Notes: a model not told the origin generated them from the sequence alone. A stretch of 64,000 bases of DNA from Comamonas testosteroni (GCA_008727115.1 CP044131.1:1-64000), one strand, 5' to 3'. Shown: positions 21,327-31,284, numbered from the stretch's first letter. A program made the numbers and translations.

Positions 21327-21433
21327 GTCTATTTCCTTTTCAGATGAAGTGGAAGAAGTAGCCGCTAGATCCTTCGCTTGAAAGGCATTCGGCAGCGGAT
21401 GACTGAAGTGTGAGGGCCCCATGTTTCTGCGGC

Positions 21434-21532
21434 GTGAGGTTTTGCAGCCGCTCTGTAAAGTATTGATAAGTTTGCGTGGCTGCAGCTGCGCAACAATGCA
21501 TGCATGGGCTGCGTTGGCAGCCGCTTTTTTTC
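21434..21532 (+). ncRNA. Possible small RNA or leader ending in an orphan terminator
   Basis: A plus-strand terminator-like hairpin GGCTGC-GTTG-GCAGCC followed by seven T (21507-21532) lies 57 bp upstream of rdgC, with no plus-strand gene before it. A weak promoter-like pair TTGCAG (21442-21447) and TGATAA (21464-21469) with 16-bp spacing precedes it. This would give a transcript of about 60 nt, or an attenuated rdgC leader. Sequence-only guess. Confidence 0.25.
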
Positions 21533-21588
21533 GCGTGATTTCAACGTTGAAATTCGCAGGACGACTGAAGATTTAGCAAAGGTTTTTG

Positions 21589-22626
21589 ATGTTCAAGAAC
21601 ATGATTGTTTATCGCATTGCCGAAGGCTGGCAGGGCGATCTGCAGGTGCTGGAAGATGCGCTGCAAAAGACGGTGTTTGCCGAGTGCGGAGCCACGCAGG
21701 AGCGCTCTGTGGGCTGGGTTCCGCCGCGCGGCGAGCAGCACGGCCCGCTGGCCGAATCCGTGGCCGGACAGTGGGTGATGCGCTTCATGAGCGAGTCCAA
21801 GATGCTGCCCGCCAGCGTGCTCAACCGCAAGGTCAACGAAAAGGCCGAGCACATCGAAAAAACCGAAGGTCGCAAGCCCGGCAAGAAAGAGAAAAAGGAA
21901 CTCAAGGACGAGGCCAAGCTGGACCTGCTGCCCATGGCGTTTACCAAGCAGGGCAGCATGTGGGTCTGGATCGATCCGCAGGCGCGTACCCTGGTGCTGG
22001 ACACCAGCGCACAGGGCCGCGCCGATGAGATCGTGACGCTGCTGGTGGAAGGCCTGCCGGGCTTTGCGCTGGCACTGGTCGACACCCAGACCAGCCCGCA
22101 GGCGGCCATGGCGCATTGGCTGATGACGCAGGAGCCGCCAGCGGGTTTTGCGATTGACCGCGAGTGCGAACTCAAGGCTGCGGACGAGTCCAAGGCCGTG
22201 GTGCGATATGCGCGCCACCCGCTCGATATCGACGAGGTGCGCCAGCATATCGAGCACGGCAAGCTGCCCACCAAGCTGGCCATGACCTGGGATGACCGCG
22301 TGAGCTTTGTGCTGACCGAAGGTCTGCAGATCAAGAAGATTGCGCTGCTCGATGCCGTGATGGACGGACAGTCGCAGGACGACGGCGGTTTTGACACCGA
22401 TGTGACGATTGCTACGGGTGAGCTGTCACGCCTGATTCCCGACCTGATCGAGGCGCTGGGTGGGGAAGGGCGCACGGGCCTGGGCGATGGCCTTCCCGCC
22501 TCTTTGCAGGCCGCTCCAGCGGCGGAAACCTTGCCAGTGCGACTGGCGCAGGGACGCAGCCAGGGCACGGTCACAGGGCCTGCGACGGCACCTGCTGATA
22601 CTGCGCCGGAAGAAGCCCCTTTTTGA
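21589..22626 (+). CDS. rdgC: Recombination-associated protein RdgC
   Basis: 345-residue nucleoid-associated protein that forms a ring around double-stranded DNA and modulates RecA. The start MFKNMIVYRI and the internal segments FTKQGSMWVWIDP and LAMTWDDRVSFVL are characteristic. The protein is about 40 residues longer than E. coli RdgC (303), through an acidic Ala/Pro-rich tail. The ATG at 21589 follows AAAGG; an adjacent upstream TTG is not needed. Confidence 0.95.
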   Translation: MFKNMIVYRIAEGWQGDLQVLEDALQKTVFAECGATQERSVGWVPPRGEQHGPLAESVAGQWVMRFMSESKMLPASVLNRKVNEKAEHIEKTEGRKPGKKEKKELKDEAKLDLLPMAFTKQGSMWVWIDPQARTLVLDTSAQGRADEIVTLLVEGLPGFALALVDTQTSPQAAMAHWLMTQEPPAGFAIDRECELKAADESKAVVRYARHPLDIDEVRQHIEHGKLPTKLAMTWDDRVSFVLTEGLQIKKIALLDAVMDGQSQDDGGFDTDVTIATGELSRLIPDLIEALGGEGRTGLGDGLPASLQAAPAAETLPVRLAQGRSQGTVTGPATAPADTAPEEAPF

Positions 22627-22640
22627 GGACTTTAAAAACA

Positions 22641-22727
22641 ATAGCTGACTGCGCTTGTTCATCAATGAACTCAGCATGTTTAAAGCCTGAAATATAGATA
22701 AATAAGGCGCAAGCAGCTATTAAAAAA
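22641..22727. repeat. Structured intergenic element (rdgC copy)
   Basis: Two outward arms in inverted orientation: ATAGCTGACTGCGCTTGTTC at 22641-22660 and AAGGCGCAAGCAGCTATTAA at about 22703-22722, with a CCTGAAAT motif between. It runs straight into the terminator hairpin at 22723. Confidence 0.55.
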
Positions 22728-22758
22728 AGCCTGCTGGATGATTCCAGCAGGCTTTTTT
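22723..22758. terminator. Bidirectional terminator between rdgC and thiolase
   Basis: Perfect 16-base stem AAAAAAGCCTGCTGGA / TCCAGCAGGCTTTTTT with a TGAT loop. It serves the convergent rdgC (+) and thiolase (-) genes. Confidence 0.95.
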
Positions 22759-22800
22759 GATGGGCGCTCAAGCGGCTTGAACCGCTTGAAATTCAGTGCT

Positions 22801-23988
22801 TCAGACGCGTTCGAAAATCGCGGCAATGCCCTGACCGCCGCCGATGCACATAGTCACCAGCGCATAGCGGCCACCGGTGCGCTGCAGCTCGTACAGCGCC
22901 TTGGTGGTGATGATGGCACCGGTCGCACCGACAGGGTGGCCCAGCGAGATGCCAGAGCCATTGGGGTTGACCTTGGCGGGGTCCAGGCTCAGCTCCTGAA
23001 TCACGGCGCAGGCCTGGGCGGCGAAGGCTTCGTTGGCTTCGATCACGTCCATCTGCTCGATCTTCAGGCCGGTGCGGGCCAGCACTTTTTGCGTGGCGGG
23101 CACAGGACCAATGCCCATGTACGCAGGCTCCACACCGGCGTGGGCATAGCCCACCAGGCGGGCCATGGGCTTGGCGCCCGAGGACTTCAGGGCTTCGCCG
23201 CTCATCATCAGCACGGCGGCTGCGCCATCGTTGATGCCGGAGGCATTGCCAGCGGTCACTGTGCCGCCTTCCTTCTTGAAGGCGGGCTTCATGCCGGACA
23301 GTGTGTCCAGCGTAGTGCTGGCGCGCACATGCTCGTCGGTGTCGAAAACGATCACGCCCTTGCGGGTGGCGATTTCCACGGGAACGATCTGCTCCTTGAA
23401 GCGACCGGCAGCAATGGCTGCAGCGGCGCGCTGCTGGCTGATGACGGCCAGTTCATCTTGCATGGTGCGGCTGATCTTGTAGCGCTCGGCCACGTTCTCG
23501 GCCGTGATGCCCATGTGCATTTTTTGCCAAGGGTCGTGCAGGATGCCCAGCATGTAGTCGATGCTCTTGGCATCACCCATGCGTGCGCCCCAGCGCGAAG
23601 CCTGGTCGAAGTAGGGGCCACGGCTCATGGATTCGGAGCCGGCACCGATCGCCACTTCGCAGTCGCCCAGAGCGATGGACTGGGCGGCAGAAACGATGGC
23701 TTGCAGGCCCGAGCCACACAGGCGGTTGACGTTGTAGGCGGGGGTTTCGATGGGGCAGCCGGCATCGACCGCAGCCACGCGGGACAGGTAGGCATCACGC
23801 GTCTCGGTGGGGATGACATTGCCCATGACCAGGTGACCTACGGTGTCGGCTGCAATTCCCGCGCGCTCGATGGCGGCCTTGACCACGGTGGTGGCCATCT
23901 GGGTGTTGGGAACGTCTTTAAGGCTGCCGCCAAAGGTACCAATGGCCGTGCGTGCGGCGCTGACGACGAAGATGTCGCGTGTGCTCAT
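22801..23988 (-). CDS. bktB: Beta-ketothiolase (acetyl-CoA C-acyltransferase), BktB-like
   Basis: 395-residue thiolase that condenses or cleaves acyl-CoA and acetyl-CoA. The nucleophilic C91 in NRLCGSG, H351 in GHPVGATG and the second active C381 in MCIGGGQG are present. The sequence closely follows Cupriavidus BktB as I remember it ([35 protein letters not shown] segments), so a role in beta-oxidation or hydroxyalkanoate synthesis is likely. The ATG at 23988 has GGAGGA upstream; six upstream in-frame residues are excluded. A 39-bp tandem duplication lies in its leader or promoter. Confidence 0.9.
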   Translation of the reverse strand: MSTRDIFVVSAARTAIGTFGGSLKDVPNTQMATTVVKAAIERAGIAADTVGHLVMGNVIPTETRDAYLSRVAAVDAGCPIETPAYNVNRLCGSGLQAIVSAAQSIALGDCEVAIGAGSESMSRGPYFDQASRWGARMGDAKSIDYMLGILHDPWQKMHMGITAENVAERYKISRTMQDELAVISQQRAAAAIAAGRFKEQIVPVEIATRKGVIVFDTDEHVRASTTLDTLSGMKPAFKKEGGTVTAGNASGINDGAAAVLMMSGEALKSSGAKPMARLVGYAHAGVEPAYMGIGPVPATQKVLARTGLKIEQMDVIEANEAFAAQACAVIQELSLDPAKVNPNGSGISLGHPVGATGAIITTKALYELQRTGGRYALVTMCIGGGQGIAAIFERV

Positions 23989-24025
23989 GTCAACTGTCTC
24001 CTCCATTGCTGCTGCAATGGCTAAT

Positions 24026-24103
24026 GATGAAATACAAGGATTCGGAGAAGAAAGACTCCCCCCGGATGAAATACAAGGATTCGGAGAAGAAAGACTCCCC
24101 CCG
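24026..24103. repeat. 39-bp tandem duplication upstream of the thiolase gene
   Basis: Two identical, directly adjacent 39-bp units (24026-24064 and 24065-24103), each starting GATGAAATACAAGGATTCGG and ending in CCCCCCG. They lie 38-115 bp upstream of the thiolase start, so the promoter or leader is duplicated. Confidence 0.95.
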
Positions 24104-24177
24104 GAATCCGGTGCCTATTCTGCAGTATTTGTTGCACTGCAGCATGTCTCGAAGTTGACGATTTTGAGAGGCCGGGA

Positions 24178-24193
24178 TGTTCCACGTGAAACG
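24178..24193. other. parS-like site 1 (2 mismatches)
   Basis: TGTTCCACGTGAAACG differs from the parS consensus TGTTTCACGTGAAACA at two positions. It lies between the thiolase and cueR genes. Confidence 0.7.
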
Positions 24194-24255
24194 GCCTTCG
24201 ATACATCTCCTGCAGGCGTTTGTGAGCGCCTTGTGACAGTGCTTCTGGCGGCAGC

Positions 24256-24717
24256 TTATGGCCGCTCAGCCGAAGGCCGGGCATCTGCACTGGCCAGGTC
24301 GTCAAGAATGGGGCAGTCGGGGCGGTCATCGCCATGGCAGCACTGCACCAGGCTTTGCAGTGTGCGCTGCATGGACTGCATGGCGGCAATCCGCTCGGTC
24401 AGTGCCGTGATGTGTTTTTGAGCAATGGTCTTGACCTGGCTGCTGGCGCGGTCCTGGTTTTGCCAAAGTCCCAACAAGGTGCCGATCTCTTCCATGGAAA
24501 AGCCCAGATCGCGGCCACGGCGGATGAAGCGTAACGTATGCACATCGGCCTCGGTGTACTGCCGATAGCCGCTGTCCGTGCGATGCACAGGGGCCAGCAG
24601 GCCCAGCGACTCGTAGTGCCGAACCATGCGCGCAGAAACCCCGGCGCGGCGCGCCGCTTCACCGATGACAACAGGCCAGTTTTGAGCAGTTTTCAGCGTT
24701 GGGTGAGGGGCGGGCAT
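24256..24717 (-). CDS. cueR: Copper-responsive MerR-family regulator CueR
   Basis: 153-residue metalloregulator. The N-terminal winged helix-turn-helix (VVIGEAARRAGVSARMVRHY, about 16-35) is followed by the long dimerisation helix and the metal loop CCHGDDRPDCP. C127 and C135 are 8 apart, as are the Cu(I) ligands C112 and C120 of E. coli CueR. The ATG at 24717 follows GGAG with 5-nt spacing; upstream in-frame sequence overlaps copZ and is rejected. It is cotranscribed behind copZ, 76 bp apart, and should bind the dyad upstream of copZ. Confidence 0.9.
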   Translation of the reverse strand: MPAPHPTLKTAQNWPVVIGEAARRAGVSARMVRHYESLGLLAPVHRTDSGYRQYTEADVHTLRFIRRGRDLGFSMEEIGTLLGLWQNQDRASSQVKTIAQKHITALTERIAAMQSMQRTLQSLVQCCHGDDRPDCPILDDLASADARPSAERP

Positions 24718-24793
24718 GGTGACTCCAAAAAAATCGCGCCAGCGGCCTTCTGGTGTCTCCTGAGGGCTGCTGACGCTGAGGGATGGGCCTGGA

Positions 24794-24988
24794 TCAGGCG
24801 ACCTTGTAGCCTTCTTCGGCAATGGCTGCTGCCACGGCTTCGCGGCTGGCGCTGGTTTCGACTTCCACACGATTGGCTGCGCGGTCGATCTTGACCTGGG
24901 CTTGCGCATCGACACCCTGGATGGCGTTGGTGACGGCACGTTCGCAATGGCCGCAGGTCATGCCTTGAACTTCAAATGTTTGTTGCAT
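24794..24988 (-). CDS. copZ: Copper chaperone CopZ-type heavy-metal-associated protein
   Basis: 64-residue HMA-fold protein with metal site MTCGHC at 10-15. It carries Cu(I) in the cytoplasm to an ATPase or regulator. The start MQQTFEVQGM at 24988 is preceded by AAGGAGCC. A CueR-type promoter lies about 55-85 bp upstream. The exporting ATPase CopA, the usual partner, is not in this window. Confidence 0.92.
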   Translation of the reverse strand: MQQTFEVQGMTCGHCERAVTNAIQGVDAQAQVKIDRAANRVEVETSASREAVAAAIAEEGYKVA

Positions 24989-25041
24989 GGATGGCTCCTT
25001 CAAAAGATGAGTCCGCCGGGATGGCAGCACTCTGTGAGTGA

Positions 25042-25072
25042 ATGCTCAACCCTAACATCATGACAAGGTCAA
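25042..25072 (-). promoter_or_regulatory. CueR-type promoter and operator of copZ-cueR
   Basis: On the minus strand: -35 TTGACC (25067-25072), a 19-bp spacer containing the imperfect dyad ACCTTGTCA / TGTTAGGGT, then a weak -10 GAGCAT (25042-25047). The over-long 19-bp spacer and the ACCTT half-site are the hallmarks of MerR/CueR-activated promoters. Confidence 0.75.
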
Positions 25073-25257
25073 GCTTTTGACAAAACACGAAGCCAAACAG
25101 GGTTGATAAGTCGCAAATGCTGTCGATAAGAACTTGTCATATTGAAGAGCGCTGTGGTCTTGCTTCCAAGTTAAGCTACTTCAGATCTATTGACAATTTG
25201 AAACAATTTGCGGCTTCTGGCCCGACAATGCCAGTCATTCAACGTCGAGAGGGATTC

Positions 25258-26946
25258 ATGAATCTGTTGAAAATGATGAGGGGCTTCACGATTCGCACGC
25301 GCATGCTGGGTGCCATTGGAGTGGTGATGCTGTTGCTGGCATTGCTGGGTGGGGCGGGAATGATGGGCATGCTCCGCATTCAGGGCATGAGCCAGGAGTT
25401 TGCAAACACGGCTTTTGTCCAGTCCGGTTACATGGCACAGCTGCGCATGGAGCTGGGCGGTATTCGCATCAGTGAAAAGGACATGGTCATCCAGTATGAA
25501 AAGCCTGAAGAGGTGCGCAAGGCGTATCAGCAATGGGGCATGTTCATCGATCAATCCAAGCAGACGTTGGGTAAGCTGGGTGCAGGCACTGATGCGCAGG
25601 ACGCGCAACTGGCTACGCGCATCATTGGTCATGTAGACAACTACCGGAAGTTTTTTGAGCCTGTGGCGCGCCAGCTCGAAGCGGGAGGCTATGACTCTGC
25701 AACCACGGCCAACCGCATGAGCGGCAAGGCCTTGGCCGAAGTGGTGGAGGCCGACAAGCTTCTGGCGCAGCTTGACGATTTGCTGCGTCAGCAGGCCGAT
25801 ACTCTGGCCACTGCCGAGCGCAATGTGGCGGGCCAGACTCGCTGGATGTTTGTGCTGGCCGTGATCTTGGCACTGGTGGTGGTGATCCCGCTGACGCTGT
25901 TGAACATGCTGTCCATCTGCCGCCCACTGGAGGTCGCCCGCCAGATGGCATTGACGATTGCCGGTGGCGATCTGTCACACCAGGCAGCGGTCAGTGGCAA
26001 GGATGAGCTGACGGATTTGCAGCAGGCCCTCAAGCAGATGCAGCAGTCGTTGAGCAGTACGGTGGCTCAGGTTCGAGATGCCAGCGGAAGTATCGCCACT
26101 GCCAGCCAGGAGATTGCTACAGGCAATCAGGATTTGTCGGCCCGCACGGAGCAGACAGCCAGCAACTTGCAGGAAACCGTGGCCTCGCTGGCCCAGCTCA
26201 CGGCAACGGTGCAGCAGACGGCTTCGTCTTCGCAGCTGGCGAATCAGCTGGCATCTTCGGCATCCTCGACAGCGGTGCAGGGCGGAGAAATTGTCGGTCA
26301 GGCCGTGCGCAGCATGGAGGAAATATCGGCCTCCAGCCGCAAGATCGGCGACATCATCGGCCTGATCGATTCCATTGCCTTCCAAACCAATATTCTGGCC
26401 CTGAATGCCGCTGTGGAAGCCGCGCGGGCAGGTGAGCAGGGCCGTGGTTTTGCGGTGGTGGCTGCCGAGGTGCGCAGCCTGGCTCAGCGTTCGGCACAGG
26501 CTGCCAGCGAGATCAAGTCACTGATCAACACCAGTGTGCAGACCGTGGATGTTGGTGCGCGTCAGGTGGGCAGTGCCGGCAAGGCCATGCAGGAAACGCT
26601 GGACAGCGCTCAGCGGGTGGGTGACATCATTGGCGAGATTACGGCCGCATCCAGCGAGCAGTCTCTGGGCATTGGTCAGGTCAATCAAGCGGTCGGTGAT
26701 ATTGATCGCATGACGCAGCAAAACGCTGCCTTGGTGGAAGAGTCTGCGGCGGCTGCAGAGTCCTTGCGGGAGCAGGCAGCAAGGCTTGCGCAACTGGTCA
26801 GTCAGTTCAAGCTGGAAGAGGGATCTTTTGCGGCAGGATCTATGCGTGGCTCCAGAGGAATCACGCCACCGGGCATGGCACCTTCGGCTCCAGGATCCAA
26901 GGCCGCTTTGCCTGTGCAAAAGGCCCGGTTGCTGGAGCATGCCTGA
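25258..26946 (+). CDS. Methyl-accepting chemotaxis protein
   Basis: 562-residue chemoreceptor with TM1 at about 16-38, a four-helix-bundle-type periplasmic domain, TM2 at about 196-218, a HAMP domain, and a long cytoplasmic signalling hairpin whose tip includes [18 protein letters not shown] and [16 protein letters not shown]. The C-terminal tail is Pro/Ala-rich without an evident CheR pentapeptide. The ATG at 25258 follows GAGAGGG; 47 upstream in-frame residues have no membrane-protein character. The ligand cannot be predicted. Confidence 0.95.
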   Translation: MNLLKMMRGFTIRTRMLGAIGVVMLLLALLGGAGMMGMLRIQGMSQEFANTAFVQSGYMAQLRMELGGIRISEKDMVIQYEKPEEVRKAYQQWGMFIDQSKQTLGKLGAGTDAQDAQLATRIIGHVDNYRKFFEPVARQLEAGGYDSATTANRMSGKALAEVVEADKLLAQLDDLLRQQADTLATAERNVAGQTRWMFVLAVILALVVVIPLTLLNMLSICRPLEVARQMALTIAGGDLSHQAAVSGKDELTDLQQALKQMQQSLSSTVAQVRDASGSIATASQEIATGNQDLSARTEQTASNLQETVASLAQLTATVQQTASSSQLANQLASSASSTAVQGGEIVGQAVRSMEEISASSRKIGDIIGLIDSIAFQTNILALNAAVEAARAGEQGRGFAVVAAEVRSLAQRSAQAASEIKSLINTSVQTVDVGARQVGSAGKAMQETLDSAQRVGDIIGEITAASSEQSLGIGQVNQAVGDIDRMTQQNAALVEESAAAAESLREQAARLAQLVSQFKLEEGSFAAGSMRGSRGITPPGMAPSAPGSKAALPVQKARLLEHA

Positions 26947-26992
26947 AGCGAGCATCAATCGCTTGAGTTGAATGGCGAATCAAGAACCCATA

Positions 26993-27019
26993 AAAAAGCT
27001 CGGCAGTGCCGAGCTTTTT
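26993..27019. terminator. Bidirectional terminator between chemoreceptor and GST
   Basis: Stem AAAAAGCTCGGC / GCCGAGCTTTTT with an AGT loop between convergent genes. Confidence 0.95.
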
Positions 27020-27038
27020 CTTTATCAAGATAGGGCGT

Positions 27039-27647
27039 TTACTTGAGCAGGCCTTCTGCCTTCATCGCGGCCTGCACCGCAGGGCGACCCAGGATGCGCT
27101 CGCGGTAGGCCTGAATGTGCTTGAGTTCAGAAACATCGAGACCGACAAACTGGGCCCAGCCTGTGACCGTGAAGAAATAGGCATCTGCGACGGTGAACTG
27201 GTCGCCCATCAGATAGGACTTGTTGGACAGCTGTGCGTTGACCCAGCCAAGGCGCTTGAGCAGGTTGCTTCGCAGCGTGGGCTTGAAGTCTTCCGGAGTT
27301 GCAGGGTTGAACAGAGGACTGAAGCCCTTGTGGACTTCGGTGCTAATGAAGTTCAGCCATTCCTGCAGGTGGTAGCGGCCAATCGTGCCATTGGCCGGAG
27401 CCAGGTTCTTTTCGGGAGCAAGGTCGGCCAGATACTGAACGATGGCCGGGCCTTCGTGCAGGCTGTCTCCGTCGTCGAGCACCAGAAAAGGCACGTAGCC
27501 CAGAGGATTGATGCTGTAGTAATCGGTTCCGTCCTGGAGCTTGTGGCTCTTGGTGCTGACCAGCACTGCTTCATACGGGAGGCCTGCTTCATGCAGCACG
27601 ATGTGCGGAGACAGGGAGCAAGCGCCGGGGCTGTAGTAAAGCTTCAT
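27039..27647 (-). CDS. Glutathione S-transferase, bacterial beta class
   Basis: 202-residue enzyme that conjugates glutathione to electrophiles or protects against oxidative damage. The N-terminal thioredoxin fold MKLYYSPGACSLSPHIVL has the cysteine at position 10 that is typical of beta-class GSTs such as Proteus GSTB1-1, and the C-terminal helical domain carries FTVADAYFF. The start at 27647 matches the family; a seven-residue upstream extension is unlikely. Confidence 0.93.
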   Translation of the reverse strand: MKLYYSPGACSLSPHIVLHEAGLPYEAVLVSTKSHKLQDGTDYYSINPLGYVPFLVLDDGDSLHEGPAIVQYLADLAPEKNLAPANGTIGRYHLQEWLNFISTEVHKGFSPLFNPATPEDFKPTLRSNLLKRLGWVNAQLSNKSYLMGDQFTVADAYFFTVTGWAQFVGLDVSELKHIQAYRERILGRPAVQAAMKAEGLLK

Positions 27648-27757
27648 GGTGAGTGGCTCTCTATGCATTGAAAAGACAAGCGCTCATGCTAAACCGGTTG
27701 CTGCTGAAATGCATGCTTGCATGGCAGTAGTCCAGATCAAGGAGGCATTTGCCGGAC

Positions 27758-28333
27758 TCATTGCAGGCGCTGCGCAGCCCACAGAACCTGTTGCACCAAG
27801 GCCTCCATGCCTTGCTGGTTGTGAGGACGTACCAAGTGACCCGATGCATCAAATGCCTCTGCCGCATGACCGACGGCATGGCTGCGCGGAGCGACCCAGC
27901 ATTCCAGATTCAGTAGCAAGGGAGCCAGGTGTGACTGGGCGCGCAGGCCCCCCATACCTCCAGGTGAAGCGCTCGCCATGCCAACGACCTTGTTGCGAAA
28001 TGGCAGAACGCCATCGGACCATTGCGGGTCGTTCTTGACGGGGCTGGAGGCCCAGTCAATGGCATTCTTGAGCAGAGCCGGGTAGCTGCCGTTGTACTCT
28101 GGACAGCAGATGATCCAGGCGGCGTGGTCATGCATGGCCTGTTTCAGGCGGACAACATCGGCAGGCGTTCCCTGAGCTTCGAGGTCGGCGTTGTAGAGTG
28201 GAATGTCATAGTCCGACAGTTCCAGCAAAGTTGGCTTTGCGCCCAGTTGCTCAGCCATGGAGGCTGCGACTTTGGCCAGCTTGCGGTTGTACGAGTCCTG
28301 GCGGGTACTGCCCGCAAAAATGAGAATCTTCAT
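27758..28333 (-). CDS. NADPH-dependent FMN reductase
   Basis: 191-residue flavodoxin-like reductase of the chromate/azo-reductase type (PF03358). The FMN phosphate loop GSTRQDSYNRKLA (about 8-20) and PEYNGSYPALLKNAIDW are the family signatures. It reduces FMN, quinones or xenobiotics with NADPH. The start at 28333 gives MKILIFAGSTR; 10 upstream residues are excluded. Confidence 0.92.
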   Translation of the reverse strand: MKILIFAGSTRQDSYNRKLAKVAASMAEQLGAKPTLLELSDYDIPLYNADLEAQGTPADVVRLKQAMHDHAAWIICCPEYNGSYPALLKNAIDWASSPVKNDPQWSDGVLPFRNKVVGMASASPGGMGGLRAQSHLAPLLLNLECWVAPRSHAVGHAAEAFDASGHLVRPHNQQGMEALVQQVLWAAQRLQ

Positions 28334-28421
28334 TCCATGGATTGCAGCACAGAGCATTTGCATTTTTCATGCATAGAGGGGGCAATCAGGGCAAACATCT
28401 AGGCTTGAAGTTTGGCTCTGT

Positions 28422-28437
28422 TGTTTCACGTGAAACA
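28422..28437. other. parS site 2, perfect
   Basis: Exact TGTTTCACGTGAAACA. The symmetry extends to a perfect 22-bp palindrome at 28419-28440. It lies in the mnmG upstream region, 85 bp past the reductase start. Confidence 0.97.
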
Positions 28438-28599
28438 ACAAGCTCAACCCCTGACAAGGCATTGTTGGGCCAATGGTGGGAAAATTGCCGGTTCCCCGCA
28501 GGGCTGGACATGGAGCAAACACATGCCTGCCTGCCATGAGAGCCGAGGCATGGGTGCTTCGTGCAGGGGCAAGGGCCGGGCATGGCCCGGAGCAAGAAT

Positions 28600-30564
28600 A
28601 TGTTGTACCCACAGGAATTTGATGTGATCGTGGTCGGTGGCGGACACGCCGGCACCGAGGCTGCGCTGGCCGCTGCACGCATGGGCAGCAAGACACTGCT
28701 GCTGACCCACAATATCGAAACCCTGGGGCAGATGAGCTGCAACCCCAGCATTGGCGGTATTGGCAAGGGCCATCTGGTCAAGGAAGTGGACGCACTGGGC
28801 GGAGCGATGGCACTGGCCACCGACAAGGGCGGCATCCAGTTCCGTATCCTGAACAGCTCCAAAGGCCCGGCGGTACGTGCCACACGAGCACAGGCAGACC
28901 GCATTCTGTACAAGGCTGCGATCCGCGAGACGCTGGAGAATCAGCCCAACCTCTGGCTGTTCCAGCAGGCGGTGGATGACTTGATGGTGGAGGGCGACCG
29001 CGTGGTGGGCGCCGTCACCCAGGTGGGACTCAAGTTCCGCAGCCGCACTGTGGTGCTGACGGCCGGCACTTTCCTTGACGGCAAGATCCACGTGGGACTG
29101 AACAACTATGCTGCAGGCCGTGCGGGTGATCCTCCAGCGGTGAGTCTGTCCTCGCGCCTGAAGGAACTCAAGCTGCCTCAGGGGCGCCTGAAGACCGGCA
29201 CGCCTCCGCGTATCGATGGCCGCAGCATCGACTTCAGTCAGTGCGATGAGCAGCCAGGTGACGGCATGCCCGGTGGTGTGAACGAGGGTGAAGTGCCCGT
29301 GTTCAGCTTCATGGGCAACCGCGCCATGCACCCCAAGCAGATGCCTTGCTGGATCACGCATACCAATGCGCGCACGCACGAGATCATTCGCAGCGGCTTT
29401 GACCGCAGCCCCATGTTCACGGGCAAGATTGAGGGCGTGGGCCCGCGCTACTGCCCCAGCGTGGAAGACAAGATCAACCGCTTTGCCGATAAGGAAAGCC
29501 ACCAGATCTTTCTGGAGCCCGAAGGTCTGACGACCCACGAGTTCTATCCCAACGGCATCTCGACCAGCCTGCCTTTCGATATCCAGTACGAACTGGTGCG
29601 CAGCATGAAGGGCATGGAGAACGCGCACATTCTGCGTCCCGGCTATGCCATCGAGTATGACTACTTTGACCCGCGCTCGCTCAAGAGCAGCTTTGAGACC
29701 AAGCAGATTCAGGGCTTGTTCTTTGCGGGCCAGATCAATGGCACGACCGGCTATGAAGAAGCTGCGGCCCAAGGCTTGTTCGCGGGTCTGAACGCCGCGC
29801 TGCAATGCCGTGGTGAAGGCCCGTGGCTGCCGCGTCGCGATGAGGCCTATCTGGGCGTGCTGGTTGATGATCTGATTACCAAGGGTGTGACGGAGCCTTA
29901 CCGCATGTTCACCAGCCGCGCCGAGTTCCGCCTGCAGCTGCGTGAAGACAACGCCGATATGCGCCTGACGGAAGTGGGCCGCCAACTGGGCCTAGTGGAT
30001 GATGCGCGCTGGGATTCCTTCAGTCGCAAGCGCGATGCTGTTTCACGTGAAACAGAGCGCCTCAAGTCCACCTGGGTCAACCCCCGCATCGTGGCTGCTG
30101 AAGAGGCGGAGCGTGTGCTGGGCAAGGCCATGGAGCGCGAGTACAACCTGTTCGACCTGCTGCGTCGCCCCGGTGTGGATTACGACAAGCTCATGAGCCT
30201 GAATGCAGGCAAGTACACATCGGCCGAAATGCAGCCAGAGGCACTGGGTGAACTCAGTGCGCCAGCGATTGAGCAGGTGGAGATTGCAGCCAAGTACTCG
30301 GGCTATATCGACCGGCAAAAGGACGAGGTAGAGCGCGCATCGCATATTGAGCGCTTGCGCATGCCTGCTGACTTTGACTACACCCAGGTTGCTGCACTGT
30401 CTTTTGAGGTGCGCCAGATTCTGCAAAAGCACAAGCCGGAAACTCTGGGCCAGGCATCGCGTATTTCGGGCATCACGCCCGCTGCGATTTCGCTGCTCAT
30501 GGTTCATCTGAAAAAAGGTGGCTTCAAGGGCTTCAGCGCTCAGAGTGAAGAGGCATCCGCATGA
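28600..30564 (+). CDS. mnmG: tRNA U34 carboxymethylaminomethyl modification enzyme MnmG (GidA)
   Basis: 654-residue FAD enzyme that, with MnmE, modifies the wobble uridine of several tRNAs. The dinucleotide fold [12 protein letters not shown] (10-20), the segment [15 protein letters not shown] and the C-terminal MnmE-binding domain are all present. The ATG at 28600 is preceded by GGAGCAAG; an earlier in-frame ATG at 28582 is possible. A perfect parS lies inside the gene at 30039-30054, encoding the residues V-S-R-E-T. It overlaps rsmG by ATGA. Confidence 0.97.
   Translation: MLYPQEFDVIVVGGGHAGTEAALAAARMGSKTLLLTHNIETLGQMSCNPSIGGIGKGHLVKEVDALGGAMALATDKGGIQFRILNSSKGPAVRATRAQADRILYKAAIRETLENQPNLWLFQQAVDDLMVEGDRVVGAVTQVGLKFRSRTVVLTAGTFLDGKIHVGLNNYAAGRAGDPPAVSLSSRLKELKLPQGRLKTGTPPRIDGRSIDFSQCDEQPGDGMPGGVNEGEVPVFSFMGNRAMHPKQMPCWITHTNARTHEIIRSGFDRSPMFTGKIEGVGPRYCPSVEDKINRFADKESHQIFLEPEGLTTHEFYPNGISTSLPFDIQYELVRSMKGMENAHILRPGYAIEYDYFDPRSLKSSFETKQIQGLFFAGQINGTTGYEEAAAQGLFAGLNAALQCRGEGPWLPRRDEAYLGVLVDDLITKGVTEPYRMFTSRAEFRLQLREDNADMRLTEVGRQLGLVDDARWDSFSRKRDAVSRETERLKSTWVNPRIVAAEEAERVLGKAMEREYNLFDLLRRPGVDYDKLMSLNAGKYTSAEMQPEALGELSAPAIEQVEIAAKYSGYIDRQKDEVERASHIERLRMPADFDYTQVAALSFEVRQILQKHKPETLGQASRISGITPAAISLLMVHLKKGGFKGFSAQSEEASA
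30039..30054. other. parS site 3, perfect, within mnmG
   Basis: Exact TGTTTCACGTGAAACA inside the mnmG coding region, read as part of A-V-S-R-E-T. Confidence 0.97.
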
Positions 30565-31223
30565 GTCAGGTTTTGCGTAGCCAACTGGAGCAAGGCGTCC
30601 AGGCACTGAAGCTGGAGCTGAGCTCGGCGCAAATCGATCTGCTGATGTCCTTCATGGATCTGCTGCAGAAGTGGAACAAGGTTTACAACCTGACTTCGGT
30701 GCGCGACCCGCAGGAGATGCTGACCCATCACTTGCTCGATAGCCTGGCTGCCGTGCCTGCCTTGCTGCGCCATGTGAATACCTTGCCTGTGGAAGAGGGC
30801 AAGCGTCTGCCGTTGCTGGACGTAGGCTCGGGTGGTGGATTGCCCGGCGTGGTGTTCGCCATCTGCTGCCCGCAGATTGATGTGAACTGTGTGGATACCG
30901 TGGGCAAGAAGGCCGCCTTCATTCAGCAGGCTGCTGCATCGCTGCGCCTGCCGAATCTGAGAGGCATTCATGACCGAGTGGAAAACCTCAAGACTCAGTA
31001 TCCCGTCATCAGCTGCCGCGCTTTTGCATCGCTGGTGGATTTCACGACCTGGTCGCGCAAGGCGCTGGCCGATGGCGGAATCTGGTTTGCCATGAAGGGC
31101 AAGCACCCCGATGATGAAATCGCAGCCTTGCCTGCGGATGTGAAGGTGTTTCACGTGGAACCATTGCAAGTTCCCGGCCTGGATGCCGAGCGCTGCGTGA
31201 TATGGCTGAAGGTGGCTGCCTGA
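30561..31223 (+). CDS. rsmG: 16S rRNA G527 N7-methyltransferase RsmG (GidB)
   Basis: 220-residue SAM-dependent methyltransferase acting on 16S rRNA. The SAM motif [13 protein letters not shown] is at 85-97 and the N-terminal [14 protein letters not shown] segment is typical. Its ATG overlaps the mnmG stop (ATGA), so the pair is translationally coupled. A degenerate parS lies near the 3' end (31147-31162), read as V-F-H-V-E-P. A terminator follows and separates it from the parA transcript. Confidence 0.97.
   Translation: MSQVLRSQLEQGVQALKLELSSAQIDLLMSFMDLLQKWNKVYNLTSVRDPQEMLTHHLLDSLAAVPALLRHVNTLPVEEGKRLPLLDVGSGGGLPGVVFAICCPQIDVNCVDTVGKKAAFIQQAAASLRLPNLRGIHDRVENLKTQYPVISCRAFASLVDFTTWSRKALADGGIWFAMKGKHPDDEIAALPADVKVFHVEPLQVPGLDAERCVIWLKVAA
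31147..31162. other. parS-like site 4 (2 mismatches), within rsmG
   Basis: TGTTTCACGTGGAACC, two mismatches to the consensus. Confidence 0.7.
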
Positions 31224-31251
31224 GTTTCTTAGATTGGTTCGGCAGGTTTCG

Positions 31252-31284
31252 AGGCACTTTGTTCCCTGGGCAAAGTGCCTTTTT
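31252..31284 (+). terminator. rsmG terminator
   Basis: Stem AGGCACTTTG / CAAAGTGCCT with a 9-base loop and a T run, about 30 bp after rsmG. Confidence 0.9.

Noticed and set aside
22738-24024. Long plus-strand frame opposite the thiolase gene
   Set aside because: The thiolase active-site motifs are on the minus strand; the plus frame is a compositional shadow.
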